Part shown: in pieces, positions 1 to 11,230 of the stretch | Position numbering within the stretch: the stretch's first letter is position 1 | Layout: each line of letters begins with the position of its first letter | From: Fomitopsis serialis | Lineage: Eukaryota; Basidiomycota; Agaricomycetes; Polyporales; Fomitopsidaceae | DNA length: 64,000 nt | NCBI RefSeq assembly: GCF_022376445.1 | Contig: NW_025955009.1 | Location: 186,001 to 250,000 of the forward strand | Direction of reading: 5' to 3' | Notes under the pieces: model-generated | Seen by the model: the letters and a program-made list of their open reading frames with translations, nothing else | Database searches by the model: none | Told to the model about the DNA's origin: nothing | Position numbers and translations under genes: made by a program

Positions 1-1010
1 CGGCGCAGAGAATGACATCCTCAACAGAGAAAGGGTGAATGGTCTCGCGGCCGATGTTGAGTGTGTTGATCTTCAGAGTGCCAGTCTGTCGGAACACAGA
101 ATGCAGCGGCGAGCTCCTCAATGACATTGATACGAGTGCCGATGGCCTTGTACTTCGCAAGCTGCTGAGCGCCAGGGTAACGGACAAGACGGCAATGGGG
201 ATGCCACCGTTCAAATGCACTAGGATACCATAGAGGCCATGGCAGTAGTTGTAGTGGAAACCAGCGTACACGCAGAAAATCCCGGCAATGACGAAGATAC
301 CGCTGGAGATCAGGCAGAAAGAGCCGATCTGTGCGAATCTTCGGGAAGTGACCGGTGATGTCGCCGTCCTGACCAACGAGCGACGCAGGGCGACCGATGA
401 ACGTATGGAGACCGGTGGAGATGACGACGCCCTTAATCCCTCCCAGCTTGCAGGTTGAGCCATTACGCGCATACAGTCAGTGTCCAATCAAAGCCAGTAT
501 AAGACTCAACGTACGAGAAGCATTGATCGTCAGCCTTCTGAGGCAACGACTCGCCAGTGAGGGCAGCCAGGTCGAGCGACACGTTGATGGACTCTGTCAG
601 ACTGCAGTCGGCGGGAATAATGTCACCGCTCTTGAACGAGACCATGTCATCAGGGACGAGATCCGCAGACTCAATCTCCTTCCATTGGCCAGCGCGTTCG
701 GCCTTGGTCTTCGGAGCGAGGGAGTCTATGCGTGCCTTCACAGTAAGTTATTATCGGCATTGCGCTCTCCGAGTAATCGAGACCGGGTTTCAGGAGCAGA
801 AGGATGATGATACCGACGAAGTTTTGTAATTCCTCAATAGGGCGATAGCGGCAAGCGAGGCACCCTCCATGACCCACGATAGTGGGTCCCACATGAATAC
901 CATGAACTGTATGAGCATTCCAAACGAGAGGATAAATGAGAACGATGAACCTGGAGAAATGTGTTCTGCTCCTCCTCCTCCTCCGACTCGAGCCTTAGTC
1001 AGGCAGAGAG
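1..1010 (-). pseudogene. pma1-like: Broken plasma-membrane P-type H+-ATPase (Pma1 family), truncated by window edge
   Basis: Reading leftwards, the parts of a fungal proton pump appear in the right order but in different frames. There is an N-terminal piece 'EEEEEQNTFLQ' near 955-990, then 'FMVFMWDPLSWVMEG' near 870-910, then a membrane segment 'FVGIIILLLL' near 800. The actuator domain follows at 463-741 with 'KEIESADLVPDD' and the hallmark 'ALTGESLP'. Further left are 'GRPASLVGQDGDITGH' near 370 and 'AQQLAKYKAIGTRI' near 140-175. The phosphorylation motif DKTGT would lie at about 77-95, but one base is missing inside it, so the Asp loop is out of frame. Frames also switch near 800 and 950. 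In the family the enzyme pumps protons out across the plasma membrane; this copy cannot make a working one. Identity is confident, and pseudogene status rests on the frame breaks. Confidence 0.85.
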
Positions 1011-1660
1011 GAAGACAGCGCTAGCGGTAGCAGTACCTTGTGTATTCTGTGTGCGACACGGCCCTGCTATCATAGGCCAATGTGTACCCGCTCGACCTAG
1101 CACCCATTTCGGGCTTACCTTAGAGCTTGTCACGCGATGAACAGCGCGGTCAGGGTTTGGGACGATGTGGAGGGAGGAGGGTACGACGACTCGTCACCGC
1201 GCGCGCGAGCTGATCATGAAGCGCTGAAGTTCCAAGCACCGGTTCCGGAGTTTCCCCTAGCCACTGTGCCTGCCTGACCGCACATCAATACGCTCGCAGT
1301 GTTCGCACTTCGATGGGATAGGGAAAGCTCAGCTACCGCCTCTTCTTGACCCCTGGTGACGTGTGAGTCGGTCATGCATATTCGGGCTAACACCCCAGTA
1401 GTTACAGGATGAAAGAGCCTCCATGATCGCAGCGAGCATGGGACGGGGAGGAGAGGGCGAGGCGAAGGACAAGAAGAGGATAGCAAAGCGCAGGACCAGG
1501 TCCAGGACTAGGAGGGGGAAGGCCATAGCAAGGGCAAGCCAAGCGGGCACAACGATTCGCAAGCGAAAGGTACGACCTACGTACTAAAGGCGCCCACTCT
1601 ACTTGACGAACCAACAGATTATCGTTCGCGGTCGACCGTTCATTGGTGCGCCATCCGCAG
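1010..1660. other. No gene recognised
   Basis: Several short overlapping open frames run on the minus strand (for example 1214-1486 and 1402-1665). None shows a family motif, consistent splice sites or a protein-like composition. I see no RNA gene or repeat here. Confidence 0.4.
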
Positions 1661-1965
1661 TCCATTGACTGTCAGCTCACTCATCCAGTCGCCCGTCTGC
1701 CTGCCTCTTCGTTCGCCCACCCGACACTGATCTGTCTTCCGGTCGCTTGCTTGCTCAAGTACTGGTCCTCTCGTGCGCCCACTTGCTTCTCGCTCACTTG
1801 TTCGTCCGCTCTCTCTCCCGCTCCCTCGCACGCCCGCTCCTTCACGCCTCCGTTCCCTCGCACGTCCGTTTGCTCGGCCATCCACCCACTCGCCCACTCT
1901 CAACTCGGCTGTCACTCACTCGCCCGCCAACTTGACTATCCGCCCGCCAACTCCTTCGCAGATGC
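1660..1965. repeat. Pyrimidine-biased low-complexity tract
   Basis: About 300 bases of the plus strand are dominated by C and T in short reiterated words such as CTCGCCC, CTCACT, CGCACG and TTCGCCCAC, with few purine runs. The words are irregular, so this is a degenerate simple-sequence tract and not a clean tandem array. The long open frames on both strands here (119, 137 and 91 codons) are by-products of the biased composition. Confidence 0.6.
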
Positions 1966-4200
1966 GCCAGCAACCATACAATGCGCGTGGCCAGTGTGGT
2001 AATGAGGATGTCTCGCATCAGAGTGCGGATGCGGATGGCTCGCTAGACGCCGCCCCGCACACTTCCCTTGATTCCCAACTGAATGGTGAGGCACGACGAG
2101 TGCAAGAGCAGGGTGATCGTCTGTATGAATTAATGCGCTGTAGTCTAGTTTGTGTTATCAGGGCGGTACAGTTGCAGTTCGTATAGTATGCATCAATGGA
2201 ATGAAGCGTTACGCGATCTCACTGTGATCCGTAGCAAGTGGTGTCGCGATACAGGACGCGATTGTACTGTTCGATGCGGGCTTCAATCTCTTCAAAACGC
2301 TTCTGATCAACTCCGGCGAACCGGAGGTTGGTACCGGTTAGTAGTCAGATGGCTGGCGGGGAATGGGCGGACGGACCGGGTGATGATCGATGATCGCTGG
2401 TCCTGTCTGAACTCTCCTCAGTAGCGATCGAGGCGGGAGCATGCGCAGTAGCGACAGACGCAGCCGACACCAAGGGAGCTGCCTGAGTGGTGGTGGACGC
2501 TGGCGTCGGGGCGGTCCCGGGGCAGAGTGCATGAGGGTGCCAGGAAGAACGGTTCCGGGATGTTCGTTCGCCCATGAACCCGAACTTGCGAGCAGCGATT
2601 TGGCCGCTAGACGTGAGATAATGGTCGGCAGCTAATGCGGTGGCCCGTAGCTCGCGCAGCACACGCGCCACCATCGGGTCCGGACCACCAAGCGCGGCCT
2701 CGAGCGCCAGGGCACGCGTGCGCGCAGCGGGAGAGTTGAATGCGCTCAGAGTGTGCGTGCCGGGAGGCGGGCGCGGGGGTGCGTGATTCCCAAGAGGTCA
2801 TTGGGAGTCTTTGTGAATAAGTACTCTTGGCGCGAGATGCGTGTGCATGCCGGCTGCGGAATGACAGGGCGGCGATTCCTACACGACTGGAGGCGCGCGA
2901 TGTGCCGTAGCAGCAGTATAATCGGATAACGGGTCGGGATTGTGGCGGGAGCGGCACGGAGTGACGTGGATGATAGGATAGGGCGTAGACGTGGACGACG
3001 CGCAGGGGAGGGAGGAGGAGGAGGGTGGGTCCATTTAGTCGTCGGCCGGGGACGCTGTAGCGCCCAGCGGCTTCTTGACGACGACGGGGCGCCGAAGGGT
3101 GGCGGCGGGTGACGGAGGGAGACGCGAGAGTGGTGGCGACGATGTGATGCGGCGGCGAGAATGCTTGGAAAGGCATGTAGTGGGCGGGACAGCAAGGTGC
3201 ACGGAAGGAAGGACGCGGCGGGTGCGCGACGGGGAACATAACGTACAGGGAAACAAACAGTTTGACAAATTGCGGATGCGATCACCCGACCCTTTCGCCA
3301 ACGCGAACATCATTGCAACGCATCGGGTCTGCCGCCAGAAGTGTGTCTGTGCACGTCATGTCCTAGCCTGGCCACTACGATCCAGAAGGGGGCGGGACGG
3401 GGACAGTACTGGGACGTGCGATGACAAAGGCAACGACGAGGACGGAACCATGTCAATCGCGGCCCGAGACGCGTTGGGTCGTCGGCGGTTCGCGGTCGCG
3501 CTTGTCGACGCTGACTCGGAGACGGCGTTGGTGAAGGACGCGTCAGCGCGCGAGGGGCTGGATGACTCGGCGAGTCGCGACGGTGCGCGGTGGCGCAGCG
3601 GGTCAGGGGACGCTAGAACGTCCATCAGCCGATTAAAAAAAGGCTCACGGAATATTTGCCGTTACCAGCGATGTGATATGGCTGAGGGGCCAACATTTTC
3701 GGAAGAGAGCCTTGGTCTGGCGAACAAGGGATGGAGGTTTTCCAGATTGGCACTCAAGAACTGGACAGTATCCAATTTCCCCGTGCCGAGACTCCATGCG
3801 CGGAACTTGAAGCATCAGTAAGTCCAGTGGTCGTTAGGCGCATGCGACGGAATGCAGCCTACCGACCGGAGTCGAGGACGTGCCATCCGACAGGTGTCCA
3901 TGGCAACTCAAAACCAAGGCGTCACCATGGGAAAGGTAAGTATGCAATTGACAAAAGTATGCGTACTGTTGCACTGCTGCAGAGGATGCAAAGGAAGCAC
4001 GGATGGAGGGCTGCTGTCGGGAAGGCACAAACAAGTGGTGTGGTGGGGAGAGGAAAGGAACAATCATACAGTACACGATGCACTCGTAGGTCCGCAACGC
4101 AAGCAGGATCGGACTCGATGTGACCGCATGTTGGGAAACAGTGTAGAAACAGTGTAGACGCAGATTTAACCAGATCAATCATATTTCTGCAGCCGCAATT
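1966..4200. other. No confident gene; possible disordered-protein remnant on minus strand
   Basis: Two stretches on the minus strand look protein-like: 2345-2770, with 'ALEAALGGPDPMVARVLREL' followed by 'RATALAADHYL' and an Ala/Pro/Ser-rich tail, and 3356-3640, a Ser/Arg-rich segment beginning 'LFNRLMDVLASPDPL'. They could be exons of one leftward gene, but I cannot connect them with matching splice sites or name a family. The 248-codon plus-strand frame at 3075-3821 has a charged, repetitive composition and is probably antisense. Confidence 0.25.
3009..3040 (-). repeat. CTAAATGGA motif followed by a CCT microsatellite, copy 1
   Basis: On the minus strand the nine bases CTAAATGGA stand just before a (CCT)n tract. 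The same arrangement recurs at about 10,338-10,383, 28,779-28,815 and 37,725-37,767. See the finding on this dispersed motif. Confidence 0.6.
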
Positions 4201-4223
4201 CGGACAGCGACGACTCACGAGTA

Positions 4224-4814
4224 TTATGCGCTCTGAATCGGATTTGAGACCAACTTGCGCGCGAGCTGCTTAGTTGATGCAGCGAGCTCCCTGGAATCGG
4301 CTGGCAGACGTTGCGATAACTTGAGTCGAATACGCTTCAAGCAATCTGGAAGATGCACGCACGAGGACTGCATCGACAGGTACTCAGATTGCTGCGGCTC
4401 CTGGGGTCCACGCACAATGGACAAGAGCATCTGATTGAAAGCCTATCTCAGCAACACACGGCGTAGCAGTAGTTTGACACTCACTATATGCTCCGACTGA
4501 GCAGAGACGCTGACCAAGTCAGGAACCGCATCGCTGTGTACCTGAATGATCCAGGTTTTTGAGACCATCACATATGTACTAGTTGCAACTTTTGACAGAC
4601 GCACCAGTGGGTCTCTAGCGATGTTGTCAATGATCGCGATGTCTTCGCCCACCGAAGGACACAACCGTTCTCCTCCACCATTCACGCTTTCTAGAGAGAT
4701 TCTCAACCTCACCACGGATCCATCGTGACGACCCGTACACCGAGTCATTCGTGACGGACCTGTAGAAACACATCCAGTAGAAGGGCATCCCGTGTGTGCA
4801 CAACGCTTGATCAT
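4224..4814 (-). CDS. Unidentified spliced gene, 3' part
   Basis: Reading leftwards, an open stretch containing 'DIAIIDNIARDPLVRLSKVA' and 'TSTYVMVSKTWIIQVH' ends in '...SAQSEHI' at a GTGAGT donor near 4,494. A 54-nt intron ends in CAG near 4,438. The next exon continues in phase with 'MLLSIVRGPQEPQQSEYL' and 'LKRIRLKLSQRLPADSREL' and stops with TAA at 4,224. The exact phase match and usual intron length suggest a real coding region. The upstream limit is unclear: the open frame runs to about 4,814, but earlier exons may lie beyond it. I do not recognise the family, and no membrane segment or catalytic motif is visible. The C-terminus is basic and helical-looking. Confidence 0.4.
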
Positions 4815-6130
4815 ATGATCTTGCGATACAGTTGCCCCAGGCTATGGGTACCCGTTCTTCAGCATGGTAACAGCTAAGGTAGACCGGAGCGTAGACTCGC
4901 CTGTTCGACGGGGGAGACTTCAGTGGCACTAAGTGATGTATCCGCGGTCGTAGTGACACTGGTGAGACATGGAGCTGGCTCGGGTACACTCGTATGCAGG
5001 TCCACTTTGACGAAGTACACAGCTGACGATTCAAACGACATGGTCGGGCGGGAGTAGAATTTCGAACGTTGAGGCCTGAGAGCGAAGTCGGACAATTGCC
5101 AGTGACGGTATGAGCGAAACGGTAGCCAGCGAGCTCAGTGCTCAGTGTCTTAGCGCTTATACCTACATATAAGTACTGATTCAAGCAGCGATCACAAGAG
5201 TTGTAGCATTCGTAGTCTGACGAGCGCATATGGAGCACAAACGTTAAGGGACTCCTCTCTCTAGTCGTCTTGATGATGAATCGATGACGCGTGAATTCGG
5301 AGGGCGAGATGGACGCGTATACGCCTGGCGCAATAAGACGAGTCTGCAAAAGCCCAGCGAGATGCGATGGCTGCCTTTTCCGTGGTTTGCAGTGCCGACG
5401 CTGGTCCTTAGAATCCTCTTCAATCATGGACTCTGAGTCAATTTCCTCTATATATGAGGTCGACGTCGCTCTCGACGAGCGACTATACACGCCCATTTGG
5501 CATAACGTGAGAAAACTCTGAGCGGCTCGGGTGATACTGATCTGGATCACCGGGGGCTGTTCAGCTCGACAGCACCGTGACCTGGTACTTAAGTACTTTA
5601 CCGTTACTACCGTTTGACTACCGTAGTCAGTCTAATTGGCGCCTTGCCTGGTCACATGCACATCTGAGCTGCAAGACCTGTCGATGCATCGAGGGAGCTA
5701 ACCTCCGTCTCTCCTTTGACCCTACGACGACACCCTTCGGCGACCTATGTAAGCTCTCGTGTGCCTGCGTGTCGTCGGCGTAGAGAATCCCAACACTCGT
5801 CTCCGTCTCATACTTTATTTACCGCCACCCCCACTCAACGTTCAACGTTCAACGTTCAACCAACCCCCACTTAGTCACTTATGCGGTCTCGACGTCAACT
5901 TGCCCTCGCCCGCCGCCCAATGATGGATACGTGCAGGTGAGTTGCCATTCTTCCATCTCGCAGGCTCAACATTGTGATTCGCGAGCTATGCGCACTGGCA
6001 AGGAGCTGCGTTCATGCATCATCCATGACAGCCTCGTCATCGGCCAAGGTCGACGACGCGGGCACTTCCTGCCCCATTTTTGTCGGGGGTGCCTCGTGTA
6101 CTATGCTCACAGGCCAATGACGGTGAGTAC
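4815..6130. other. No gene recognised
   Basis: The longest frame here is a 307-codon minus-strand one (4627-5550), but it overlaps the better supported frame at 4224-4814, and its composition (many Arg, Ser, Cys, Tyr) looks random. A short triple repeat of the 7-mer CAACGTT lies at about 5838-5862. Confidence 0.3.
5838..5862. repeat. Short 7-bp tandem repeat
   Basis: Three full copies of CAACGTT in a row, followed by a partial one. The unit contains the palindrome AACGTT. Probably a local slippage product. Confidence 0.7.
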
Positions 6131-6142
6131 ATCATGCATCTA

Positions 6143-6860
6143 TTTCAGCATCGTAGCTCCACAGAGTTCCGGCGCCGGTGAGCAATGCTCGTCTTGTCTT
6201 CGCCCTCATGTGCGTGAGCATTGATCCGGGGAATGGACACAGGGTCGAGATCGTTCGACTCGGCGCCGGCATCATCGCGCGCGGGATGTCCACGGTCTCG
6301 CTCGTCGGACACACCTGACGGAGAGGGGTGGCGGGCGGATCTCGAAGCCGAAGGGGTCTTCCCGGTCGACGCCATCAAACGACGGGTTAGTGATGGACGT
6401 GGGCGACGTGATGAGTGTAGATAGGTGCTCGACAGGCGGCTTCCGGGAGCAATGCGCACGCCAGTCAGGGCCCATCATGTCTTCCGCGAGTCTGACCGGA
6501 AGGACCACGACATATCCTCTATGCTTAGAATGCTCTACAGTGAGCTGATCGAGTCCGACAGAATGAGTGAGGTGCTCCGTGGAGAGGCGGCATCGACACC
6601 CTGCACAGTGGCGGCGGGCGAAAAAGTGAGAAACATGTTGATATGCTCGAGAGTGGTGTAGACGAGTTCTCGGAGAGGAAGGGGGTTGAGGCCGAACGAA
6701 CGCATCGTTGCTCATACCCTCTGGGCAGAGATGGTCGCGGAAGTTCGAGATATCGTACGTGCTGTGTCCGGCAATGATACGCAGGATGTGCTTGTTTCGT
6801 GCACACGTCCGCGTTCCTTGCGTCATGCATCTCGCCACTGAGACTCGGTTCAATCATGGT
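6143..6860 (+). repeat. Diverged dispersed repeat, copy 1 (inverted mate at 45.2-45.9 kb)
   Basis: The plus strand here matches the minus strand of about 45,190-45,915 over roughly 700 bases, with many substitutions and small indels. Shared stretches include 'RLPG..RTPV.AH', 'DISSML.M..SEL', 'ESG.DEFSERK' and, on the other strand, 'NPSFDGVDRE' and 'FEIRPPPLSVR'. Both copies have frame breaks in every reading, so I treat it as a non-coding or decayed repeat, perhaps derived from a gene I cannot identify. The frame conserved best between copies is the antisense one. Confidence 0.55.
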
Positions 6861-7094
6861 GATAGGTATGTTTTAACCAACTTGGTTACTATGTACGAAT
6901 TTTACTGATAATGTCAAGCTTCGTTCAGATGTCATGAAAAAGCCCCAGCTGAAGTCGGGTGCCCCGGGCCTGTTACAGTTCCGAGTATACCCCAGGTACC
7001 TGGTTGCGGGTCGCAAGCAGCACCGCGCGAAAGTCATGGTGACCGAGACAGTCAAAAAGACCGTATATCCAACGACACCGTACACCCATACATC

Positions 7095-7660
7095 CGCATA
7101 CATCAAGGCGCAATAGATAGGCATACACAGCTCCCAGTCCACCGCACCTAATGAGAACAAGTTTGTCTGAGCCGGGTTGAAGTCAACTTGAAGTCCCCGT
7201 ACGGGGCCCGTGTGTCGAGTTGCCTGCAATTAGGGACTCTATCGGACTGTTGGACGTATCAAAATTGAACGAACGACGCGCAGTGGTCGATGATGCTAAC
7301 CTAGCATTTGCGACGACCTTCGTAAGGTCCCATATGTCTGGTTATCCGTTCTCCATGCCCGCGACGAGCACGCTCCGCGGTCGACTTGCGCCCGTGTAGC
7401 CGCGTGCTGGGCGGTTGAATCTACACACCGTCAACGCGTCGATAGCAGGTCATAGCAAACATTCCGATAAACATACCGTGATGTGGTCGTGACCGCCTGG
7501 CCCTCCTGATCAAGGTTATACTGGAGCCCATAATTTGAGTTGGCCATTAATGCTGAAGGACTCAGCGAGTGCGCCTGCCACCGTTCCCGTCTCCAGCAAC
7601 GGTAACGACGGCGATGGCGACCACGCAAAGGTGCTAGCAGATGGAGACGCTCAACGGTCT
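7095..7660 (-). pseudogene. sec31-like: Broken N-terminal piece of SEC31 (COPII coat WD40 protein)
   Basis: Leftwards from about 7,640 the frame reads 'STFAWSPSPSLPLL', then 'TGTVAGALAESFS' and 'INGQLKLWAP', the start of the first WD40 blades of fungal SEC31. A stop follows at once and the reading shifts to 'DQEGQAVTTTSRY'. Further left, at about 7,140-7,229, is 'HTGPVRGL' plus 'DFNPAQTNLFSLGAVD', another SEC31 landmark (family form HTGPVRGLDFNP...). The blades between are missing or unreadable and a two-base insertion splits the last motif. SEC31 forms the outer cage of ER-to-Golgi vesicles; this fragment is about one tenth of the normal protein and not functional. Confidence 0.8.
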
Positions 7661-9240
7661 TGTAAGTACGTACTCGGGATAGACTGATTAACGGGATTGG
7701 CGGTCACGGCACGGTCCGTCCATTTTCGGACATTCCGATCGCTCCAAGTGGCCCAGGTGCCAGTGAGCGTTTAAAGCTTGACGATGAAGTTTAACGGTCC
7801 CGACGCTGAGCGCTGAGCAGTGAACATCAACCATCGCTGAGGACTAGTAGTCTCCTTGAACTTGAGGTTGGACCTGGGTCCTTCAGAACGGTGGTCGGGC
7901 CTCTGGACAATCCTGCGCGGTATCTGCAATCGTGTACCAACATCAGTATCCTTAGACGAGAGACATTACCGCCGTGCGTTAGCTCGCAGTAATTCAAGCG
8001 AGTCGCATGACATCCCAGGCTGTGCAGCCTGGTGTGTCTGCTGCTCAGATCGAATTGTTGCTGGATGAGGGTCGCGATACCACACAGGGTGCCACGCCTG
8101 GTAGGGAGCTGTGCCTCGTCTACGTAGCTCTGTCCTCGCTAAATCGCGCTTGCGAGGAACAGCAATGTGGCGGTGTCGATGACAGAACTATGACGGTCGT
8201 TATCACGGAAAAATACTTACATTCAGGACTTAGTTATCGTGTAAGACTTACTACTTAGTTGACACGTGATCCGCACACCTTAGACATAGTTTCGCTCCGT
8301 TTCGTACACTTGGTCTCTACGATCTCCGATAATTCTGGCCATGTCAGCACTGTATATTGATTGCGGCGAGGCAAAGATCGGTGGCACTGGTATGCACCAT
8401 CCTAGAACACCTGATTTCGCTTCGGTGGCTGGTCAATTGCCCAATGCGGAATCATTAGTCATTTATGGCAACTCTGTCTTCGCGCGGTGCTGTTCATTGC
8501 ACGGCATGGATAGCACGAATGCGGAAGCCTGCTTATGATTCTACAGAAGCGGATCGTGAAACTCCTCTCAAAAATCATTATCAACGAGATGTATGGCCTG
8601 AGATGCTTCAGTAGAAAATTCAGACTCCGGGGAGAGCCAATACTACTAGTCCCCGTGGTTCTCATGAACTCGAAAGACAAAGATATTGTAACTCATATGA
8701 CAGAAGTGAATGAAGGAACACTGTGCGTCACAGAGAATAACGGGGAAACCGTCTGGAGCATGCAGTGCCCTCGGCAAGTGCGAAGTTCATCCCGATTTGG
8801 CAAGGCCGCCTCGGTCTCGCCTCGGGCACGTCGACTGGGCGCCAATTCCACTAAGTCTAAGTCACGCGAAAGTAAGACTTGCCCGTAAGTATTTTTCCAC
8901 GAAACCGTCACTCATACAGAACACAGGATGTTGCGTGGTCGTTGATTCGATGAGCGCGGCCTCCATCGTATCATCTTCGAATCCCCTACTAGTACTATCG
9001 CTTCCCCTAGCTTGTCCGGTTCGGAATCCCGTATCAGAACAGCATCATCCCCTTTGCCTTAGACTTCTCCCAATCGCAGCCTACAAACTCGCCCTTGCAT
9101 CTTAGTACCGCGTACCTCGTCTGTGTAGTACTGCAGCGCCCTAGACACTTCTCCGCCTCCGTCAGAGCTGCCGCGCACCTAGGAAGTCGCCCAAGTGCCT
9201 GCCTGACAAACGCGGCGCCATCTCCATTGTTGGTAGCGGC
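7661..9240. other. No gene recognised
   Basis: Plus-strand frames at 7856-8068, 8007-8258 and 8535-8888 are moderately protein-like (for example 'AAQIELLLDEGRD', 'LQKRIVKLLSKIIINEMYGL'), but they share no consistent splicing and no known motif. They may be further gene remnants. No RNA gene seen. Confidence 0.3.
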
Positions 9241-9249
9241 GTGTTAGAT

Positions 9250-10488
9250 CGTCTTCATGGTTGCGTGCTCTTGCGATATCTCGTGGGGGCTGTATGAAAC
9301 CTGCGTGCGACAACCTTCTCTAAGTACTTGCTGCGTTTTGCACACATGAACCATCTCGTCGCGTGTAACGCGCCGGTCGAAGAAGAGAGTTGGGGAGAGG
9401 CATCGATACATAGACGGCGATACAGCCCAGTAGAAGTATACGCAGAGCAGTGGAGATGTTCTGGAAAGCGGGAGCGCAAAGAAGGGTGGTAAAAGACGGC
9501 GAGAGGAGTACGACAGCTCGGGAAGGTATGACACCGAAAGGGAAACTGTCCTCGCGAACCCTTGTCCAAGAATTGGGGCAATGAGACTATACACATAGCT
9601 CGGATGTGTGGAGGAAAGGATTCGCGTGCTACATCGCTACGAGAATCTTAAGGACCGCGATCATATAGTGTGCGGCTACGGAGAAAGCGAAGATCCTCCA
9701 GTAGGCTTCGCGAACGTGGGCCCATGTCGTGTCGTCCTCGAAAGAACCCCACAAAATACAATCTTCGAATCGGTTGTAGATGTGCGCGATCTCATACGTG
9801 TCGATTGCATCATCGGCGCCAGTGTCGCGCGGGGCAAATCCGTAGTTCATGAGGAAGCAGGTGGCGAACTCCTCGAACGGTTCAATATCGGGGCCCGGGA
9901 TCCTTGCTTCATACCACATTAAGGTATCGCCAGTGAAATGGGCCCAGCGGATCGCGAACGCAGGCTATACGATCAATGTGTACATCAATGCCCAGTTGCG
10001 AGATGTCCTCGAGAAACAAATCATACCTCTGAAACAATGTACACTGTACTGCCTGACAGCACCATGATGCGCGGAACGGGAAGTATCGCATCCGGCGAGA
10101 CGAGAACAACATCTAGGTGGTGAGAGGCATGACTTCTCTAGCAATTCCGCAGCAAGTGAAAGCTTACATCTCCCACTTGTGAGCCGGACAATGAGCACGT
10201 AGGGGAGTTCACTGTCACGGAGCGCGCGTAAGCCGCCTGATGTCCGCTGTTCCGGCATAGCGGATCTTCACGCCGCTGTCACAAAGGAAAGTAATCCTGA
10301 CTTTCCGTTTTATAAACCCATGTTTGAGACTTACGCTGGCACAGGAGGAGGAGGAGGAGGAGGAGGGGCTTCCATTTAGTCCTCACAGGGGGGCCTTCAG
10401 GAAGAGCGTCTACAGCGGCTTTGACCAGCATATAGACGCAGAGGAGGAACAGCATTCTGAATGCTAGCCAGTGCGGGTGGAGTGGCAT
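9250..10488 (-). pseudogene. Remnant of a membrane protein, identity uncertain
   Basis: Reading leftwards from about 10,455, a hydrophobic start 'FRMLFLLCVYMLVKAAVDAL' runs into a Leu run encoded by (CCT)n and a GTAAGT donor near 10,335. Further left, 9,629-9,919 is open and protein-like, with 'RIPGPDIEPFEEFATCFL', 'DTYEIAHIYNRFEDCILWG' and 'REAYWRIFAFSVAAHYMIAV'. More hydrophobic Cys/Tyr-rich pieces follow at 9,250-9,590. The layout of short membrane segments with a 'WGSF..AHVREAYWR' patch faintly recalls fungal wax-synthase-like proteins, but the match is weak and the pieces do not join in one frame. It could be a decayed gene or one with introns I cannot place. Confidence 0.3.
10338..10383 (-). 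repeat. CTAAATGGA motif followed by a CCT microsatellite, copy 2
   Basis: The minus strand has CTAAATGGA, a few bases, then about eight CCT units. It falls inside the membrane-protein remnant, where it would encode a poly-Leu run. Confidence 0.65.
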
Positions 10489-10489
10489 C

Positions 10490-11230
10490 GTTAGAGATGC
10501 GACGCAGTCCTCTTAAATATATTCCTTGGGCGCTTCAACGTGCTTACATTGTGCGTCTCCCCGCCCTCCTCTTCATCCTCCTCCTGCGTGCCTCCATCCT
10601 TCGGAGTATCGTCCACGCTCGCATCCTCCCAGCTAGCAGATAAGCTCGCTGCTGCCTGCCGTTGCTCCGGCTTCTGCGTGCCCACTGAGCGGTAGTGCGC
10701 CCTGCGTTCTACCTAGTCATCTCGACAACCTCGCTACCCTTCCCGCCCTCCACGATCGTCTGTGCACCACCGCTCGTCGTACAGCGATGCCCTTCTTCAC
10801 CTTCCCGCTCACATGCAAGCCCCCTCCACCGCAGCGCCCTTCCCTGCCCGACGCTCGCCGAGCCCGAGGCTCTCACGGCTCGCCTCGTCACCGGTGCGAG
10901 CAAGCGTGGCGTTAGCACTCCAACCAAGGAGCTGCACATCTGTCGTCGACGACGTTGCTCGCCAGGGAGGTCGGCGACGCCCTGCTCGCCTTGCAGGACT
11001 TGGGAGCGCGCGCCTACACCAACCCAATGCGTGTACGGCACCTGCCCGATGGTCTCCTGGAGGGCGCAAACACGGTGAAGGCGATTGTGGCGGGGATGAT
11101 GGTGTCTGCAATGGGGGAGATTATGGAACTCTTGTAGGAGGCCGAGAAGAGGACGTCGGTGGGCGCGATGGATGCGTTAATGCTGGGCAGATCATTCAGG
11201 TGGTACTTACAACCCTTCATGATCTCGCTG
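10490..11230. other. No confident gene
   Basis: Plus-strand frames at 10,695-11,137 include a hydrophobic end ('TVKAIVAGMMVSAMGEIMELL' region), but the upstream sequence is CT-rich and low in information. The minus strand is similarly open. I cannot choose a coding strand. Confidence 0.25.

Noticed and set aside
3075..3821. 248-codon plus-strand open frame
   Set aside because: Arg/Gly/Asp-rich and repetitive, lying opposite a more protein-like Ser/Arg-rich minus-strand frame; no family signal.
4627..5550. 307-codon open frame on the minus strand
   Set aside because: Composition looks random, it overlaps a better supported spliced frame, and it has no motif or start context.
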